Positions 49,966-59,953 of a DNA stretch of 64,000 nucleotides are shown here, one piece after another. The notes beneath the pieces were generated by a model, which was not told the origin of the DNA, ran no database searches, and worked only from the letters and a program-made list of their open reading frames with translations. This DNA comes from Streptomyces sp. WAC08241 (GTDB lineage: Bacteria > Actinomycetota > Actinomycetes > Streptomycetales > Streptomycetaceae): positions 1,054,001 through 1,118,000 of the forward strand of contig CP042279.1 of NCBI GenBank assembly GCA_007858575.1. The letters run 5' to 3'. The translations under genes were made by a program, and so were the position numbers. How positions within the stretch are numbered: the first letter of the stretch is position 1; each line of letters starts with the position of its first letter.

Positions 49966-51478
49966 GATCACCCCGCCCCGCCCCCCACCGCCCCCGCCAC
50001 CAGCCCGATCCTCCGTGATCGCCGACGGCGCCAGGTGCGCGTAGCCGATGACGAGCCGTACGTCCCCGTCCGCCGGGCGGGCCGTGCCGTACTCCTCCAG
50101 GGACCGCAGCGCCACCCCCGCCCCCGCCGCCCGCTCCAGGAACCGTTCCGGCGGCCCGAAGCGTGCCGGTATGCGCGCGATGACGTGCAGTCCGGCCGCG
50201 ATGCCGCTCACCCCGGTGCCGGGGAGGTGCTCGGCGAGGGCGGCGAGCAGCGCGTCCCGCCGCTCCCGGTAGGCGCGCTGGCAGCGGCGCAGTTGCCGGT
50301 CGTACCCGCCCCGCGTCACGAACTCCGCGAGGACGGCCTGGTCGAGCACCGGATTGCCGAGGTCCATCGTCCGCTTCCGCTCCACGACCTCCCCGAGCAG
50401 CTCCTCGGGGACGAGCGTCCAGCCGAGCCGCAGCCCGGGCGCCAGCGACTTGCTGACCGACCCCGCGTAGACGACCCGCTCCGGATCGAGGCCCTGGAGC
50501 GCGCCGACCGGCGCCCGGTCGTACCGGAAGTCCCCGTCGTAGTCGTCCTCCAGGACGTAGCCGTCGACCGCCCGCGCCCAGTCGAGGAGCGCGGCGCGCC
50601 GCCCGGCCGACCAGCCGATCCCGGACGGGAACTGGTGCGAGGGCGTCACGACCACGGCCCGCACCCCCGAGGCGGCGAGCGGTTCCGGACGCAGGCCCTC
50701 CCCGTCCAGCGGCAGCCACACCGTCTCCATTCCGGTGGAGGCGAAGAGGCGTCCGTGCTCGGGGCTGCCGGGATCCTCGACGCCGACCGTGCGCAGTCCC
50801 CGCGCCCGCAGCACGAACCCCAGGAGCGTCGACGCCTGCGCCACGCCCGAACAGACCACGAGCCGCTCCGGATCGGCCACTGCCCCGCCGTCGCGCCAGC
50901 ATCCCGGCCAGCGCCTCGCGCAGTTCGGGAAGCCCGCGCGGGTCCGGATAGCCGAGCGCCCGGTGGGGCAGCCGCGCCAGGACGGACCGCTGCGCCGCCG
51001 CCCACGCGCTCCTCGGGAACAGCGACAGGTCCGGGGTCCCCGGCCGGAAGTCCACCCGGACACCCGGCCCCGGCACCCCGCGGCCCGGACCGCCCACCCC
51101 GCCGCCCGGACCGCGTACCCCGCGCCCGTCCGCCCCGTCCGTACCGGCACCGCCCCCGCCCCCGCCGGGCACCCGCACCGCGCCGCCCACCCAGGTCCCC
51201 GCGCCCCGCGCGCCGCGCAGGTACCCCTCGGCGGTGAGCTGCTCGTACGCCTCGGTGACGAGGCCCCGCGAGACGCCGAGGTCGGCCGCGAGCTCACGGG
51301 TGGACGGCAGCCGCGTCCCGGCCGCGAGCCGCCCCGAGCGGACCGCCTCGCGCAGCGCCTCCTGGAGCGCCCGGCCCCGCCGCCGCGCCGGCGCCCCGGC
51401 AGCCGGGAGCAGCAGCTCCCACGCGGGCTGTCCGGCGGGATCCGTCGCCCCGCCCGAAGTGGTCCCCGATGGCGTCAT
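49930..51478 (-). CDS. MocR/PdxR-type GntR-aminotransferase regulator (frameshifted)
   Basis: About 510 residues from ATG 51478. The N-terminal winged helix reads LPSTRELAADLGVSRGLVTEAYEQL. A Gly-rich linker precedes a class I aminotransferase fold with PLP lysine in SVSKSLAPGLRLGW (about 50435) and EDDYDGDFRY. One break is near 50890. The visible stop is 49930, inside the minisatellite; one base in the G-rich tail would give a stop at 49968. It is divergent from an EamA transporter, the usual partner arrangement. Confidence 0.88.
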
Positions 51479-51489
51479 GGAAGTGGACC

Positions 51490-51518
51490 TTAACCGGGGC
51501 CGCGCGGATTCCTAGCGT
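51490..51518 (+). promoter_or_regulatory. Promoter of the EamA gene, probably leaderless
   Basis: TTAACC (51490-51495) and TAGCGT (51513-51518) are 17 bp apart. ATG 51526 follows after seven bases. The MocR start is 12 bp on the other side of the -35, so the regulator could control both. Confidence 0.6.
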
Positions 51519-51525
51519 CGGGACC

Positions 51526-52689
51526 ATGAACGCGAACTCCTTGCGCGGGGTCCTGCTCGTGACCCTCGCCTACGCCCTCGTCGGTGCCTCCTTCACCGCG
51601 AACAGCCTGCTCGGCGCCTATCCGTACGCGGGCGGACAGGCGCTCCGCTACGGGGCCGCCTGCCTGCTCCTGCTCCCGCTGCTCGGCCGCGGCGGGCTCG
51701 CCCCGCTCCGGCTCCTGACCCCCGTCACCGGTTGCGGCTCGCCGCCCTCGCGGCCGTCGGCATGGTCGGCTTCAACCTCGCGGTGCTGGCCGCCGAGCGG
51801 ACCGCCGAACCGGCCGTCCCCGGCGTCCTGGTGGGCTGCGCGCCGGTCGTCGTCGCCGTCCTCGTCCCGCTGGCCGAGGGCCGCAGGCCGGCCCGCGCCG
51901 TGCTGTACGGGGCGCTGCTCGTCACCGCCGGCGCGTTCACCGTGCAGGGCTGGGGGCGTACGGACGCGGCCGGGATCGGCTGGTCGCTGGCGGCGCTCGC
52001 GGGCGAGGTGGGGTTCACGGTCCTGGCCGTCCCGGTGCTGCGGATCCTCGGCCCGAAGCTGCTCACCGCCGCCGTCTGCGGGTCGGCGCGGCCGAGGCGG
52101 CGCTCCTCGGCCTGCTCGTGGACGGCACCGGCTTCGTCCGGACGCCGACGGGCGTCGAGGCGGGGCGCTCGCGTGGCAGGCGGTCCTGGCCACGGTCGTC
52201 GGCTTCGTCCTCTTCTACACGGGCGTCCAGCGGATCGGTGTGGAACGGGCCACCCTCTTCACCGGGGCGATCCCGGTCGCCGCCGCCCTGAGCGCCGCCC
52301 TGGTCGCGGGCGCCGCCTTCGGCCTCCCGCAGGCGGTCGGCAGCCTGCTCGTGGGGGCCGGCGCCGCCCTCGGCACCGGCCTGTTCACCCGTACGAAGAC
52401 GGCCTCAGCGGCTGCCGTCCAGGATCACGCGCGCGACGAGGGCCGGATCGTCGTTCATGGGCACGTGGCCGCAGCCGGGCAGCCGGACAAGGCGCGCGGC
52501 GGGCAGGGCCCGCTTGGCGCGGACGCCCTGGCGGCGAAGGAGCAGCCGGTCGCGGGTGCCCCAGGCGACGGTGACGGGGACCGCGGGGACGTCGTCGCGG
52601 AAGAGCACGGTCCGGCCCGCCGCCAGGGTCTGGTGGAAGCCGGTCGCGCCGCGCAGCGCGAGCGTCTCGGCGACGACCGCCTCGGGTGA
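51526..52689 (+). CDS. EamA/DMT family transporter (frameshifted)
   Basis: Ten-helix drug/metabolite exporter, about 300 residues of recognisable sequence from ATG 51526. Two EamA repeats are seen: LLVTLAYALVGASFTANSLL and, in the second half, LATVVGFVLFYTGVQRIGVE. Bases are lost near 51730 and 52083. Family similarity ends near 52415. The open frame continues to 52689 across the opposite hydrolase gene, so the true stop is probably hidden by an error near 52405. Exports amino acids or metabolites, probably under the divergent MocR protein. Confidence 0.83.
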   Translation: MNANSLRGVLLVTLAYALVGASFTANSLLGAYPYAGGQALRYGAACLLLLPLLGRGGLAPLRLLTPVTGCGSPPSRPSAWSASTSRCWPPSGPPNRPSPASWWAARRSSSPSSSRWPRAAGRPAPCCTGRCSSPPARSPCRAGGVRTRPGSAGRWRRSRARWGSRSWPSRCCGSSARSCSPPPSAGRRGRGGAPRPARGRHRLRPDADGRRGGALAWQAVLATVVGFVLFYTGVQRIGVERATLFTGAIPVAAALSAALVAGAAFGLPQAVGSLLVGAGAALGTGLFTRTKTASAAAVQDHARDEGRIVVHGHVAAAGQPDKARGGQGPLGADALAAKEQPVAGAPGDGDGDRGDVVAEEHGPARRQGLVEAGRAAQRERLGDDRLG

Positions 52690-53234
52690 ACGCCGCGCGG
52701 GCCGGGCGTAGATGGTGCTGGTGAGGGCGGTGCGTCCGGCGGGCGTGCGGGAGAGCCGCTCGATCACCGGCACGGGCAGCGACAGGGCCGCGCCGCGCAT
52801 GGCCCGCAGCGTCCCGAAGGCGTACCGCCGCTCGGCCTCCGTCCAGAAGCCGGCGGGGAGAGGGCGGTGACCGAACGCACCAGCTTCTCCCGGCCGAGCT
52901 CCAGCGCGAGCAGCCCGCCGAGCGAGTTCCCGGCCACGTGCGGACGCTCCACGCCGAGGGCCCCGCAGAAGGCGCCGAGGACGGGGACGACGCCGGACAG
53001 GTCGTACGGGGAGCCGTCCGGCAGTGCGTCGGAGGCGCCGAAGCCGGGCAGGTCGACGGCGATCACGTCCCGCTCGGCGGCCAGGACGTCGAGGACGGGC
53101 TCCCAGGCCTGCCAGTGGTGCCCGATGCCGTGGAGGAGCAGCAGCGGCTCGCCCGTGCCCCTCCTCTCGTACGTCAGGGACGTCGTCCGGGGACCCGTGG
53201 GGGTCTCGATCGTGAGCGTGATCCGTGCGGACAT
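52405..53234 (-). CDS. Alpha/beta-hydrolase (frameshifted)
   Basis: About 276 residues from ATG 53234. LLLLHGIGHHWQAW holds the oxyanion turn, GNSLGG the nucleophile Ser (about residue 102) and GCGHVP the catalytic His near the end. One base is lost near 52862. The fold and length suit an ester or lactone hydrolase or dehalogenase-like enzyme; nothing narrows the substrate. It diverges from the ECF41 sigma gene across a gap with a palindrome. Confidence 0.85.
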
Positions 53235-53281
53235 GAGGACTCCCTGTCGTGACACCTCTTAGACGACCCGTCAGTAAGGAT

Positions 53282-53293
53282 TACCGGTCGGTA
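53282..53293. promoter_or_regulatory. Palindromic operator candidate
   Basis: TACCG-GT-CGGTA is a perfect inverted repeat in the 122-bp gap between the divergent hydrolase and sigma-factor genes. Actinobacterial TetR regulators often use sites of this form. Confidence 0.5.
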
Positions 53294-53356
53294 GCCGGGA
53301 GTTCAAGAGCCCGCCCCGAACTGGACAGGCCCCGGGAGGTGGGATGGGATGGACAC

Positions 53357-54360
53357 GTGCCCACCGACATCCCCACCGACGCCCCGCCCGGCACCACCGG
53401 CCCCGCTTCCGGTAGTGCCAGCGGTGGCACCACCGATCCCGGCTCCGGTGGCACCACAGGTCCGCCTCCGGCGGCGTTCCGACCGAGACCCTGACCGCCC
53501 TCTTCGAGGAGCACCGCCCGATGCTCCTCGGCGTCGCCTACCGGATGCTCGGGCGCGCCGCCGACGCCGAGGACGTCGTCCAGGAGGCCTGGCTGCGCTG
53601 GACCGCCGAGGACCGGGCCGCCGTCCGCGAACCGCGCGCCTTCCTCGTGCGGATCACCACCCGGCTCGCCATCGACCGGCTCCGGCTCGCCCACACGCGC
53701 CGCGAGACCTACGTCGGCCCCTGGCTGCCCGAGCCCGTCGTCACCGACTTCGGCCCGGCCGCCCCCGACACCGCCGAGCGCGCCCTGCTCGCCGACTCCG
53801 TCTCGCTCGCCGTCCTCGTCGTCCTCGAATCCCTCTCGCCCCTGGAGCGGGCCGTCTTCGTGCTGCGCGAGGCCTTCGGCTTCCCGTACGGGGAGATCGC
53901 CACCGCCCTGGACCGCTCCGAGGCGGCCGTGCGCCAGCTCGCCGGCCGCGCCCGGCGCCACGTCGACGAGGGCAGGCCGCGCTACGACGTCGACCCGACC
54001 GAGCGCCGCGACCTCACCGAGCGCTTCCTCGCGGCGGCCTCCGGCGGCGACCTCGGCGAACTCCTCGCCCTGCTCGCGCCGGACGTGCGCCTCGTCGGCG
54101 ACAGCGGCGGCAAGTCCAAGGCGCCGCTGCGGGTCATCGACACCGCGGCCAAGGTCGGCCGCTTCCTCAACGCCGTGGCCCGGGAGGCGGACTTCCTGTA
54201 CGAGCACCGCCTCGTCGAGGTCAACGGCGCCCCGGCCCTGGTCTCGTTCATCGACGGACACGTCGACACGGTGCTCCAGATCGAGGTCAGGGACGGACGC
54301 GTCCAGACCGTCCACATCATCCGGAACCCCGACAAGTTCCAGGGCTTGAAGGACATCTGA
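53357..54360 (+). CDS. sigJ: ECF sigma factor, SigJ/ECF41 type (frameshifted)
   Basis: About 335 residues. Sigma region 2 (MLLGVAYRMLGRAADAEDVV) and region 4 (LSPLERAVFVLREAFGFPYGEIA) are followed by a SnoaL-like C-terminal domain that controls activity in ECF41. GDSGGKSK and NPDKFQG match the family's conserved C-terminal motifs. GTG 53357 starts a Thr/Gly/Pro-rich extension joined after one lost base near 53460; ATG 53344 or 53349 are other possible starts. The usual partner (a CMD, oxidoreductase or epimerase gene) is not adjacent. Confidence 0.88.
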
Positions 54361-54437
54361 CGCCAAGACGGCGAAGAAGGCGAGGGGCTCCTACCGCGCG
54401 CGGCGGGAGCCCCTCGCCCGTCAGGGACGGAAGCGCG

Positions 54438-55159
54438 TCACACGCCCGCGATCGACTTGATCCAGGAGCGGTACGCCGTCACGTTGGTGTACGCCGTGGT
54501 GGTCTGGCGGTCGCTGGTGGAGGCGACGCCGACCTGGGCCCCGGCGGCCATCATGGGGCCGCCGGAGTCGCCGCCGGCGGTGATGCCGTCGCCCCGGCGG
54601 GCGCAGATCGCCGAGCCGCCGTAGGCGTCGGTGCAGCCGCTGGTGACGGTGACGTTGGCGACCTTCAGGTAGCGGGACTGGCAGGTGGCCTCCGAACCGC
54701 ACTGGGACGTGGCGCCCCAGCCGTACACCTGGACGTTCTGGCCGACGCGCACGGTGCCCGGCTGGCCGAGCGTCGCGTAGGTCGCCGAGACGGAGCGGTC
54801 GAGGCGGACGAGGGCCAGGTCCGCGCTGTGCGTGTACGTCTGGACGCCGTTGGCCACGGTGCCGCCGCTGTACTGGTCGAGGCTGCCGATGCGGAACGAG
54901 AGCCCGCCGCCGGTGACGCAGTGCTTGGCGGTGAGGATCCAGGTCGGGGCGATGATCGTGGCCGAACAGGTCTCCCGGCCGTTCGAGAGCAACCGGGCCG
55001 CCCACGGGGCGTTCGAGGCGTAGCCGCCGCCGATGATCGGCTGCACGGCCTGGACTGCCGGGGCAGCGGGCGCCGGCGCCGCCGAGGCGCTGGGGAGAGG
55101 AGGGCGAGGACGGAGACCGCCGCGGCCGCGAGGGCGGGCACGAGCCGTGAGATGCGCAA
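54438..55159 (-). CDS. Secreted trypsin-like serine protease, S1 family (frameshifted)
   Basis: About 240 residues. TTG 55159 follows GAGGAA and opens a signal peptide (ISRLVPALAAAAVSVLALL). One base is lost near 55100. The mature enzyme should begin near IIGGGYASNAPW. The triad is complete: His in LTAKHCV, Asp in SADLALV and Ser in GGDSGGP. Four further Cys suit two disulfides. It resembles S. griseus trypsin, with a short propeptide. Confidence 0.9.
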
Positions 55160-55384
55160 GGTTCCTCGATTCGGTGGGCGCGCCCGCTGGACGCGCGTGT
55201 AGGGGCGGGCGGCCCGGGGGCCGCGCGCATGCCGGAGCCCCGCCGGCGGGGCGGTGGTTCGGCATGGACATGACCCATGATTCCGAAGGGGAGGGTGCGC
55301 GGGGTAATAACACTTGGCCATAACACGGCGCTCTCTCCCGCCGGAGCGCGCTTCTCGGCCGTCCGGCGCCGCCCGCGCCGCACG

Positions 55385-55417
55385 AACCCCCGCCTCCGCC
55401 GTCCCGGAGCGGGGGTT
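55385..55417 (+). terminator. Rho-independent terminator with T-run
   Basis: AACCCCCGC and GCGGGGGTT pair around a 15-base loop and are followed by TT (TTTT in total). It is on the plus strand, but no plus-strand gene ends before it. It could terminate a short untranslated RNA or act against transcription into the GntR promoter. Confidence 0.65.
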
Positions 55418-55503
55418 TTCCGCTACCGGAGCCTCACAGGGGTGCGAACGTCCTGTGAACGATCTAGGTCAGAGAGCCACATTCCGGGGTTTTCGGCGGA
55501 GGA

Positions 55504-55517
55504 TTGGTCTTGACCAA
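55504..55517. promoter_or_regulatory. DasR-type (dre-like) operator
   Basis: TTGGTC-TT-GACCAA is a perfect 14-bp palindrome and matches the DasR/HutC consensus TGGTCTAGACCA at all but the central positions. It covers the -35 box of the downstream gntR gene. Confidence 0.7.
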
Positions 55518-55537
55518 GGGGTGGCTCGCCTTATGGT
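55510..55537 (+). promoter_or_regulatory. Promoter of the gntR gene
   Basis: TTGACC (55510-55515) and TATGGT (55532-55537) are 16 bp apart. An AT-rich leader of about 70 bases follows, ending with GGAGG at 55606-55610 and GTG 55617. Confidence 0.65.
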
Positions 55538-55616
55538 CGCAGAGTTAGTGCAGGAACCTTTAATAAACAAGGGCGCGGAAAACGCCGCGGGACACGGCGA
55601 ATTGCGGAGGATCAGG

Positions 55617-56356
55617 GTGGGGACCACGCGGCTGGCATCGGTGCCGGAACCGAAATACCAGCACCTCAAGACGGTGATCGGCGAAGCGCTCGACTCGGAC
55701 TTCGCCGTCGGGGAGATCCTTCCCAACGAGCGCGAGCTCGCCGCGCGCTTCGGCGTCGCCCGGGCCACGCTCCGGCAGGCTTTGGAGCAGTTGGAGCTGG
55801 AGGGGCGCCTCCAGCGGCGCCGCGGCGTCGGCACCACGGTCGCCCCGCCGCGCGTCGGCGTGGACGTCTCCACCACCCAGCACGCCTGGCCGGGCGTCGG
55901 CGACGAGGCCTGGCAGGCCCTGGACTCCGCCTCCGACGTCCCCCGGCCGCCGTCGCGCGCGTCCTGGAGACCGGCGCCGAGGACCGGGTGCACGTCGTCC
56001 GCCGCCTCCGCATCAGCCAGGGCCAGCCGGTCGCCGCCGAACTGCTCTACGTGCCGGCCGACTCCGTCCCCGGCCTCAGCGGCATCGACGCCCCCGCGGG
56101 CACCGCCCGCGCCCGCGCCGTGCTCCGCGAGCTCCAGCACCTCGCCCTGGACGGCCAGGACCGCTCCGTCGAGCTCGGCTCCGCCCGCGCCGACGACGCC
56201 AAGGAGCTCGACCGGCTGCCGGGCGCGCCCGTCCTCGTCGTGACGACCCGCTACCTCTCCGGGGGCCGGACCGCCGCCGTCTCCGTCGCCACCTACCGCG
56301 CCGACACCTGCCGCCTCACCTTCGGCGACTCGGGCGACCTGGTCATGGCCTCGTAG
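55617..56356 (+). CDS. GntR family regulator, HutC/DasR-like (frameshifted)
   Basis: About 247 residues. The winged helix (LPNERELAARFGVARATLRQALEQLELEGRLQ) is followed by a UTRA ligand domain (VHVVRRLRISQGQPVAAELLYV). GTG 55617 is chosen for its GGAGG six bases upstream. ATG 55533 is also in frame, but would overlap the -10 box and add two TTA codons. One C is lost near 55944. The palindrome over its -35 box suggests autorepression. A ROK-family gene faces it. The effector is unknown; an amino-sugar phosphate would suit the family. Confidence 0.87.
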
Positions 56357-56414
56357 CCGTACTCCGTACGCCCCCACAGGCACCGGCCCGCCCCGGGACC
56401 GCCCCTCCGGCGGT

Positions 56415-57570
56415 TCAGCGGCGGGCCGTCACCGTTCCGTCGACCGCGAAGAGCTGCTCCTCGACGTGGTCGAGGGCCAGGCGCAGCGCCCCCGTGCCCA
56501 CCGCGGCCTCGCCCAGCAGGGACAGCACCACCCGGGGCGGCCGCAGGCAGAACCGTGCCAGCTCTCGCGGAGCGGCTGGAGCACCCCGTCGAGACCGGCC
56601 GCCCAGCCGCCCACCACGACCAGCTCGGGGTCGATCGCCAGGACGAGGGCCGCCACGTCGTGCACGAGCCGCTGGATGAACCGCTCCACCGCCGCCTCCG
56701 CCCGCGCGTCGCCCTTCCTGGCCAGCGCGAAGACCTCCGCGACCGCCTGCTCGTCCAGCGGGTGCAGCGGCTCGTCCGTCGTCGAGAGCAGGTGCTCCGG
56801 GGTGACGCCCCGGCCGAGCAGGTGCAGGGCGCCGATCTCCCCGGCCGCCCCGCCGAAACCGCGGTGCAGCCGGCCGCCGATCAGCGAACCGGCCCCGGGC
56901 TCAGCCCGGCCAGGACGAACACGATGTCGTCGGAGTCGGTCGCGGCACCCTTCCAGTGCTCGGCGACGGCCGCCGCGTTGGCGTCGTTCTCCACGATCAC
57001 CGGGCAGCGGAAGGAGCGCCGCAGCCGCTCGCCGAGCGCCAGGCCCGTCCAGCCGGGCAGCGCCGTGCCCAGCCGCACGGTCCCGTCGGCCTCCACGATG
57101 CCGGGCGTGCCCACGCCCACGGCCCGCAGGTTGGACCGGGCGACCCCGGCCCTGCGCAGCACGTCCGCGACGACCGTGCGCACCCGGTCGAGCCGCTCGT
57201 CCTCGGGCGCCGTCTCCGACACCTCGCGGGACCCCGCGCCGATGATCCGTCCGTCGAGGCCGGAGAGCAGGGCGGCCACCCGGTGCGGGCCGATCTCGAT
57301 GCCGAGCAGGTGGCCGGCCTCCGCGCGGAAGCGGAACCTCCGCGCCGGCCGCCCCTGCCGCCGGGCCTCGCCCTCCTCGGGCGCCGACTCGACGACGAGC
57401 CCGCCCTCCATGAGACCTTCGACGACGCCCTCGACCGTGGGCCGCGACAGACCGGTGATCCGGGTCAGATCGGTGAGCGTGGGCGCGTCGGCGCCCCGCA
57501 GCGCATGGAGTACCACCGCGGAGTTGATCCGCCGCAGCAGAGACGGATCCCCGCCGGTCAGCCGCCCCAC
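56415..57570 (-). CDS. ROK family regulator/sugar kinase-like protein (frameshifted)
   Basis: About 386 residues. GTG 57570 follows GGGAGG by eight bases and begins with the common ROK opening GRLTGGDPSLLRRINS; the frame is also open to 57648. The N-terminal winged helix (LTRITGLSRPTVEGVVEGL) precedes the ROK fold, with GVGTPGIV, ENDANAAA and GAAGEIGALHL. The usual zinc-binding Cys cluster after the GEIGALHL strand is not evident, so it may not bind zinc there. Bases are lost near 56897 and 56563. It is probably a NagC/XylR-type sugar-responsive repressor. Confidence 0.86.
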
Positions 57571-57872
57571 CGTGTGTCCTCCCAGCTCGTGGCCCTTCAG
57601 CCGGATGGTACTCAATGGGTCCCGACGCGGCGAGTGCCGCCCCGTCACGCTTGGGTGACGGTCCGTGCGCGCGGTGCCGACGGCGGCCCAGGCCTCCGGC
57701 CGGCGGCACGGGGCACGGGCGGGCGCGTCCGGGAGGAAGCGGGAGGGGGTACGAAGCGGAACGGGACGTGCCGGACGCCCCGTTCACCGCCCGTGGGCCC
57801 GCGCGAGAGCCGTACGGGGCCCCGGTCGCCGTACGGCCCCGGCCCGGTCCGCGCGGCGGGACCGGAACCGCC
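57571..57872. other. Intergenic region with no recognised gene
   Basis: The stretch separates the ROK gene (start) from mug (stop), both on the minus strand. It has GC-rich inverted CCGTACGG elements near 57811 and 57830 but no convincing coding or operator signal. Confidence 0.5.
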
Positions 57873-58376
57873 CTACGCTCCCGCCTCCGGGAGCCCCGCC
57901 GCCTCGCGGAGCCGGGCGAACTCCTCGGCCATCGCCGCCGTCGACCAGTGGGCGTTGAGGCCGCTCGGGCTGGGCAGGGCCCAGATCCGGGTGGTGCCGA
58001 TCGTCCGCTCCTGCGGCCCGATCACCGCCTTCGGCTCGTCGAAGGCCGCGCGGTACGCCGTGACGCCGGCGATCGCGAGCCAGCGCGGGGCCAGTCGCTC
58101 CACCCGCTCGGAGAGCAGCCGCCCGCCCTCCAGGTACTCCTCGCGGGTCAGCTCGTCGGCCCGCGCGGACGGTCGCGCCACCACGTTGGTGATCCCGAGG
58201 CCGTACGCCAGGAGCTCCTCCTGCTCGTCCGGCCGGAGCTGTCGCGGCGTGAACCCCGACAGGTGCAGCACCGGCCAGAACCGGTTGCCCGGCCGGGCGA
58301 AGTGGTGGCCGGACGCCGCCGTCATCAGACCCGGGTTGATCCCGCAGAAGAGCACCGAGAGGCCGCCCGCGACCAC
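57873..58376 (-). CDS. mug: G/U mismatch-specific DNA glycosylase, Mug/TDG type (5' end uncertain)
   Basis: Family 2 uracil glycosylase, at least 167 residues. Motif 1 GINPGL and motif 2 SPSGLNAHW are intact. The frame is open upstream and encodes FTRRELEAARDRVVPD before GTG 58376, which looks genuine, but no start codon is visible there. The true start may be near 58430, hidden by a lost base. It excises U or T opposite G. It lies just downstream of purB on the same strand. Confidence 0.88.
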   Translation of the reverse strand: MVAGGLSVLFCGINPGLMTAASGHHFARPGNRFWPVLHLSGFTPRQLRPDEQEELLAYGLGITNVVARPSARADELTREEYLEGGRLLSERVERLAPRWLAIAGVTAYRAAFDEPKAVIGPQERTIGTTRIWALPSPSGLNAHWSTAAMAEEFARLREAAGLPEAGA

Positions 58377-58437
58377 GTCCGGAACGACGCGGTCGCGAGC
58401 GGCCTCCAGCTCCCGCCGGGTGAACCGGGGGAGGGGG

Positions 58438-59879
58438 TCAGAGGATCGCCCCGGGGGTGTAGGCGGCGGCCTCCGGGTGCTGCTTCACGATCTCGTCGAC
58501 GCGCGCGACCACGGCGGCGACCTGGTCGGCGGCGGCGCCCGTGAAGGACAGCTTGTCCGCCATCAGCTCGTCGAGCTGCGCCCGGTCCAGCGGGATGCGC
58601 TCGTCGGCGGCCAGCTTGTCGAGGAGCTCGTTGCGCTCGGCGCCCTGCTCGCGCATGGCGAGCGCGGAGGCCACGGCGTTCTCCTTGATGGCCTCGTGGG
58701 CGACCTCGCGGCCGACCCCGGCGCGCACCGCGCCCATGAGGACCTTGGTGGTCGCCAGGAAGGGCAGGTAGCGGTCGAGCTCGCGGGCCACGACGGCCGG
58801 GAAGGCGCCGAACTCGTCGAGCACGGTGAGGAAGGTCTCCAGGAGGCCGTCCAGGGCGAAGAAGGCGTCCGGCAGCGCGACCCGGCGGACCACGGAGCAG
58901 GACACGTCGCCCTCGTTCCACTGGTCGCCGGCCAGCTCGCCGGTCATCGAGGCGTAGCCGCGCAGGATGACCATGAGGCCGTTGACGCGCTCGCAGGAGC
59001 GGGTGTTCATCTTGTGCGGCATCGCCGAGGAACCGACCTGGCCGGGCTTGAAGCCCTCGGTGACCAGCTCGTGGCCCGCCATCAGCCGGATCGTCTTGGC
59101 GGTCGAGGACGGGGCGGCGGCGAGCTGGACGAGGGCGGTGACCACGTCGTAGTCGAGCGAGCGCGGGTAGACCTGGCCGACCGAGGTGAAGGCGTGCGCG
59201 AAGCCGAGGTGACCGGCGATCCGCTGTTCGAGCTCGGCCAGCTTGCCGGCGTCGCCGCCGAGCAGGTCCAGCATGTCCTGCGCGGTGCCGACCGGGCCCT
59301 TGATGCCGCGCAGCGGGTAGCGGCCGAGCAGCTCCTCCAGGCGCGCGTACGCCACGAGCAGCTCGTCCGTCGCCGTCGCGAACCGCTTGCCGAGGGTGGT
59401 GGCCTGCGCGGCGACGTTGTGCGAGCGGCCGGCCACGACCAGCTCGGCGTACTCGGCGGAGAGCCGGCCCAGGCGGGCGAGGACGGCGACCGTGCGGTCC
59501 CGCATCAGCTCCAGGGAGAGCCGGATCTGGAGCTGCTCGACGTTCTCGGTGAGGTCGCGCGAGGTCATGCCCTTGTGGACGTGCTCGTGGCCGGCGAGGG
59601 CGTTGAACTCCTCGATGCGGGCCTTCACGTCGTGCCGGGTGACCTTCTCGCGCTCGGCGATGGAGCCGAGGTCGACCTGGTCGAGGACGCGCTCGTAGTC
59701 GGCGAGGGCCTCTCCGGAACCTCGATCCCGAGGTCCTTCTGCGCGCGCAGCACGGCGAGCCACAGCCGCCGCTCCAGCTTCACCTTCTGCTCGGGGGACC
59801 AGAGGACGGCGAGCTCCGCGGAGGCGTAGCGGCCGGCCAGAACGTTGGGGATGCGGGGCTTCGCAGTCACAGCAGTCAC
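58438..59879 (-). CDS. purB: Adenylosuccinate lyase (frameshifted)
   Basis: Purine-biosynthesis enzyme that splits SAICAR and adenylosuccinate, about 480 residues, homotetrameric. GTG 59879 starts MTAVTAKPRIPNVLAGRYAS; a TAAACT -10 box ends eight bases upstream, so the mRNA may be leaderless. The fumarase-superfamily signature GSSAMPHKMN is at about 59015, and HKGMTSRD and GRSHNVAAQ carry active-site residues. One C is lost near 59720. Length and sequence are typical of the actinobacterial form. Confidence 0.95.
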
Positions 59880-59887
59880 GTGGGCAG

Positions 59888-59893
59888 AGTTTA
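59888..59893 (-). promoter_or_regulatory. -10 box of purB, probable leaderless mRNA
   Basis: TAAACT on the minus strand lies eight bases before GTG 59879, with no Shine-Dalgarno sequence between. Confidence 0.5.
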
Positions 59894-59953
59894 CCTGGCG
59901 GTTTCTGCAGGTCGGCGCCGCCGCCCGATCTGGAGCTTGCTACGAGACGCGGG

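Noticed and set aside
55533..55616. Longer gntR start at ATG 55533 with two TTA codons
   Set aside because: The ATG lies inside the -10 box and has no ribosome site, whereas GTG 55617 has GGAGG at six bases. Kept only as an alternative.
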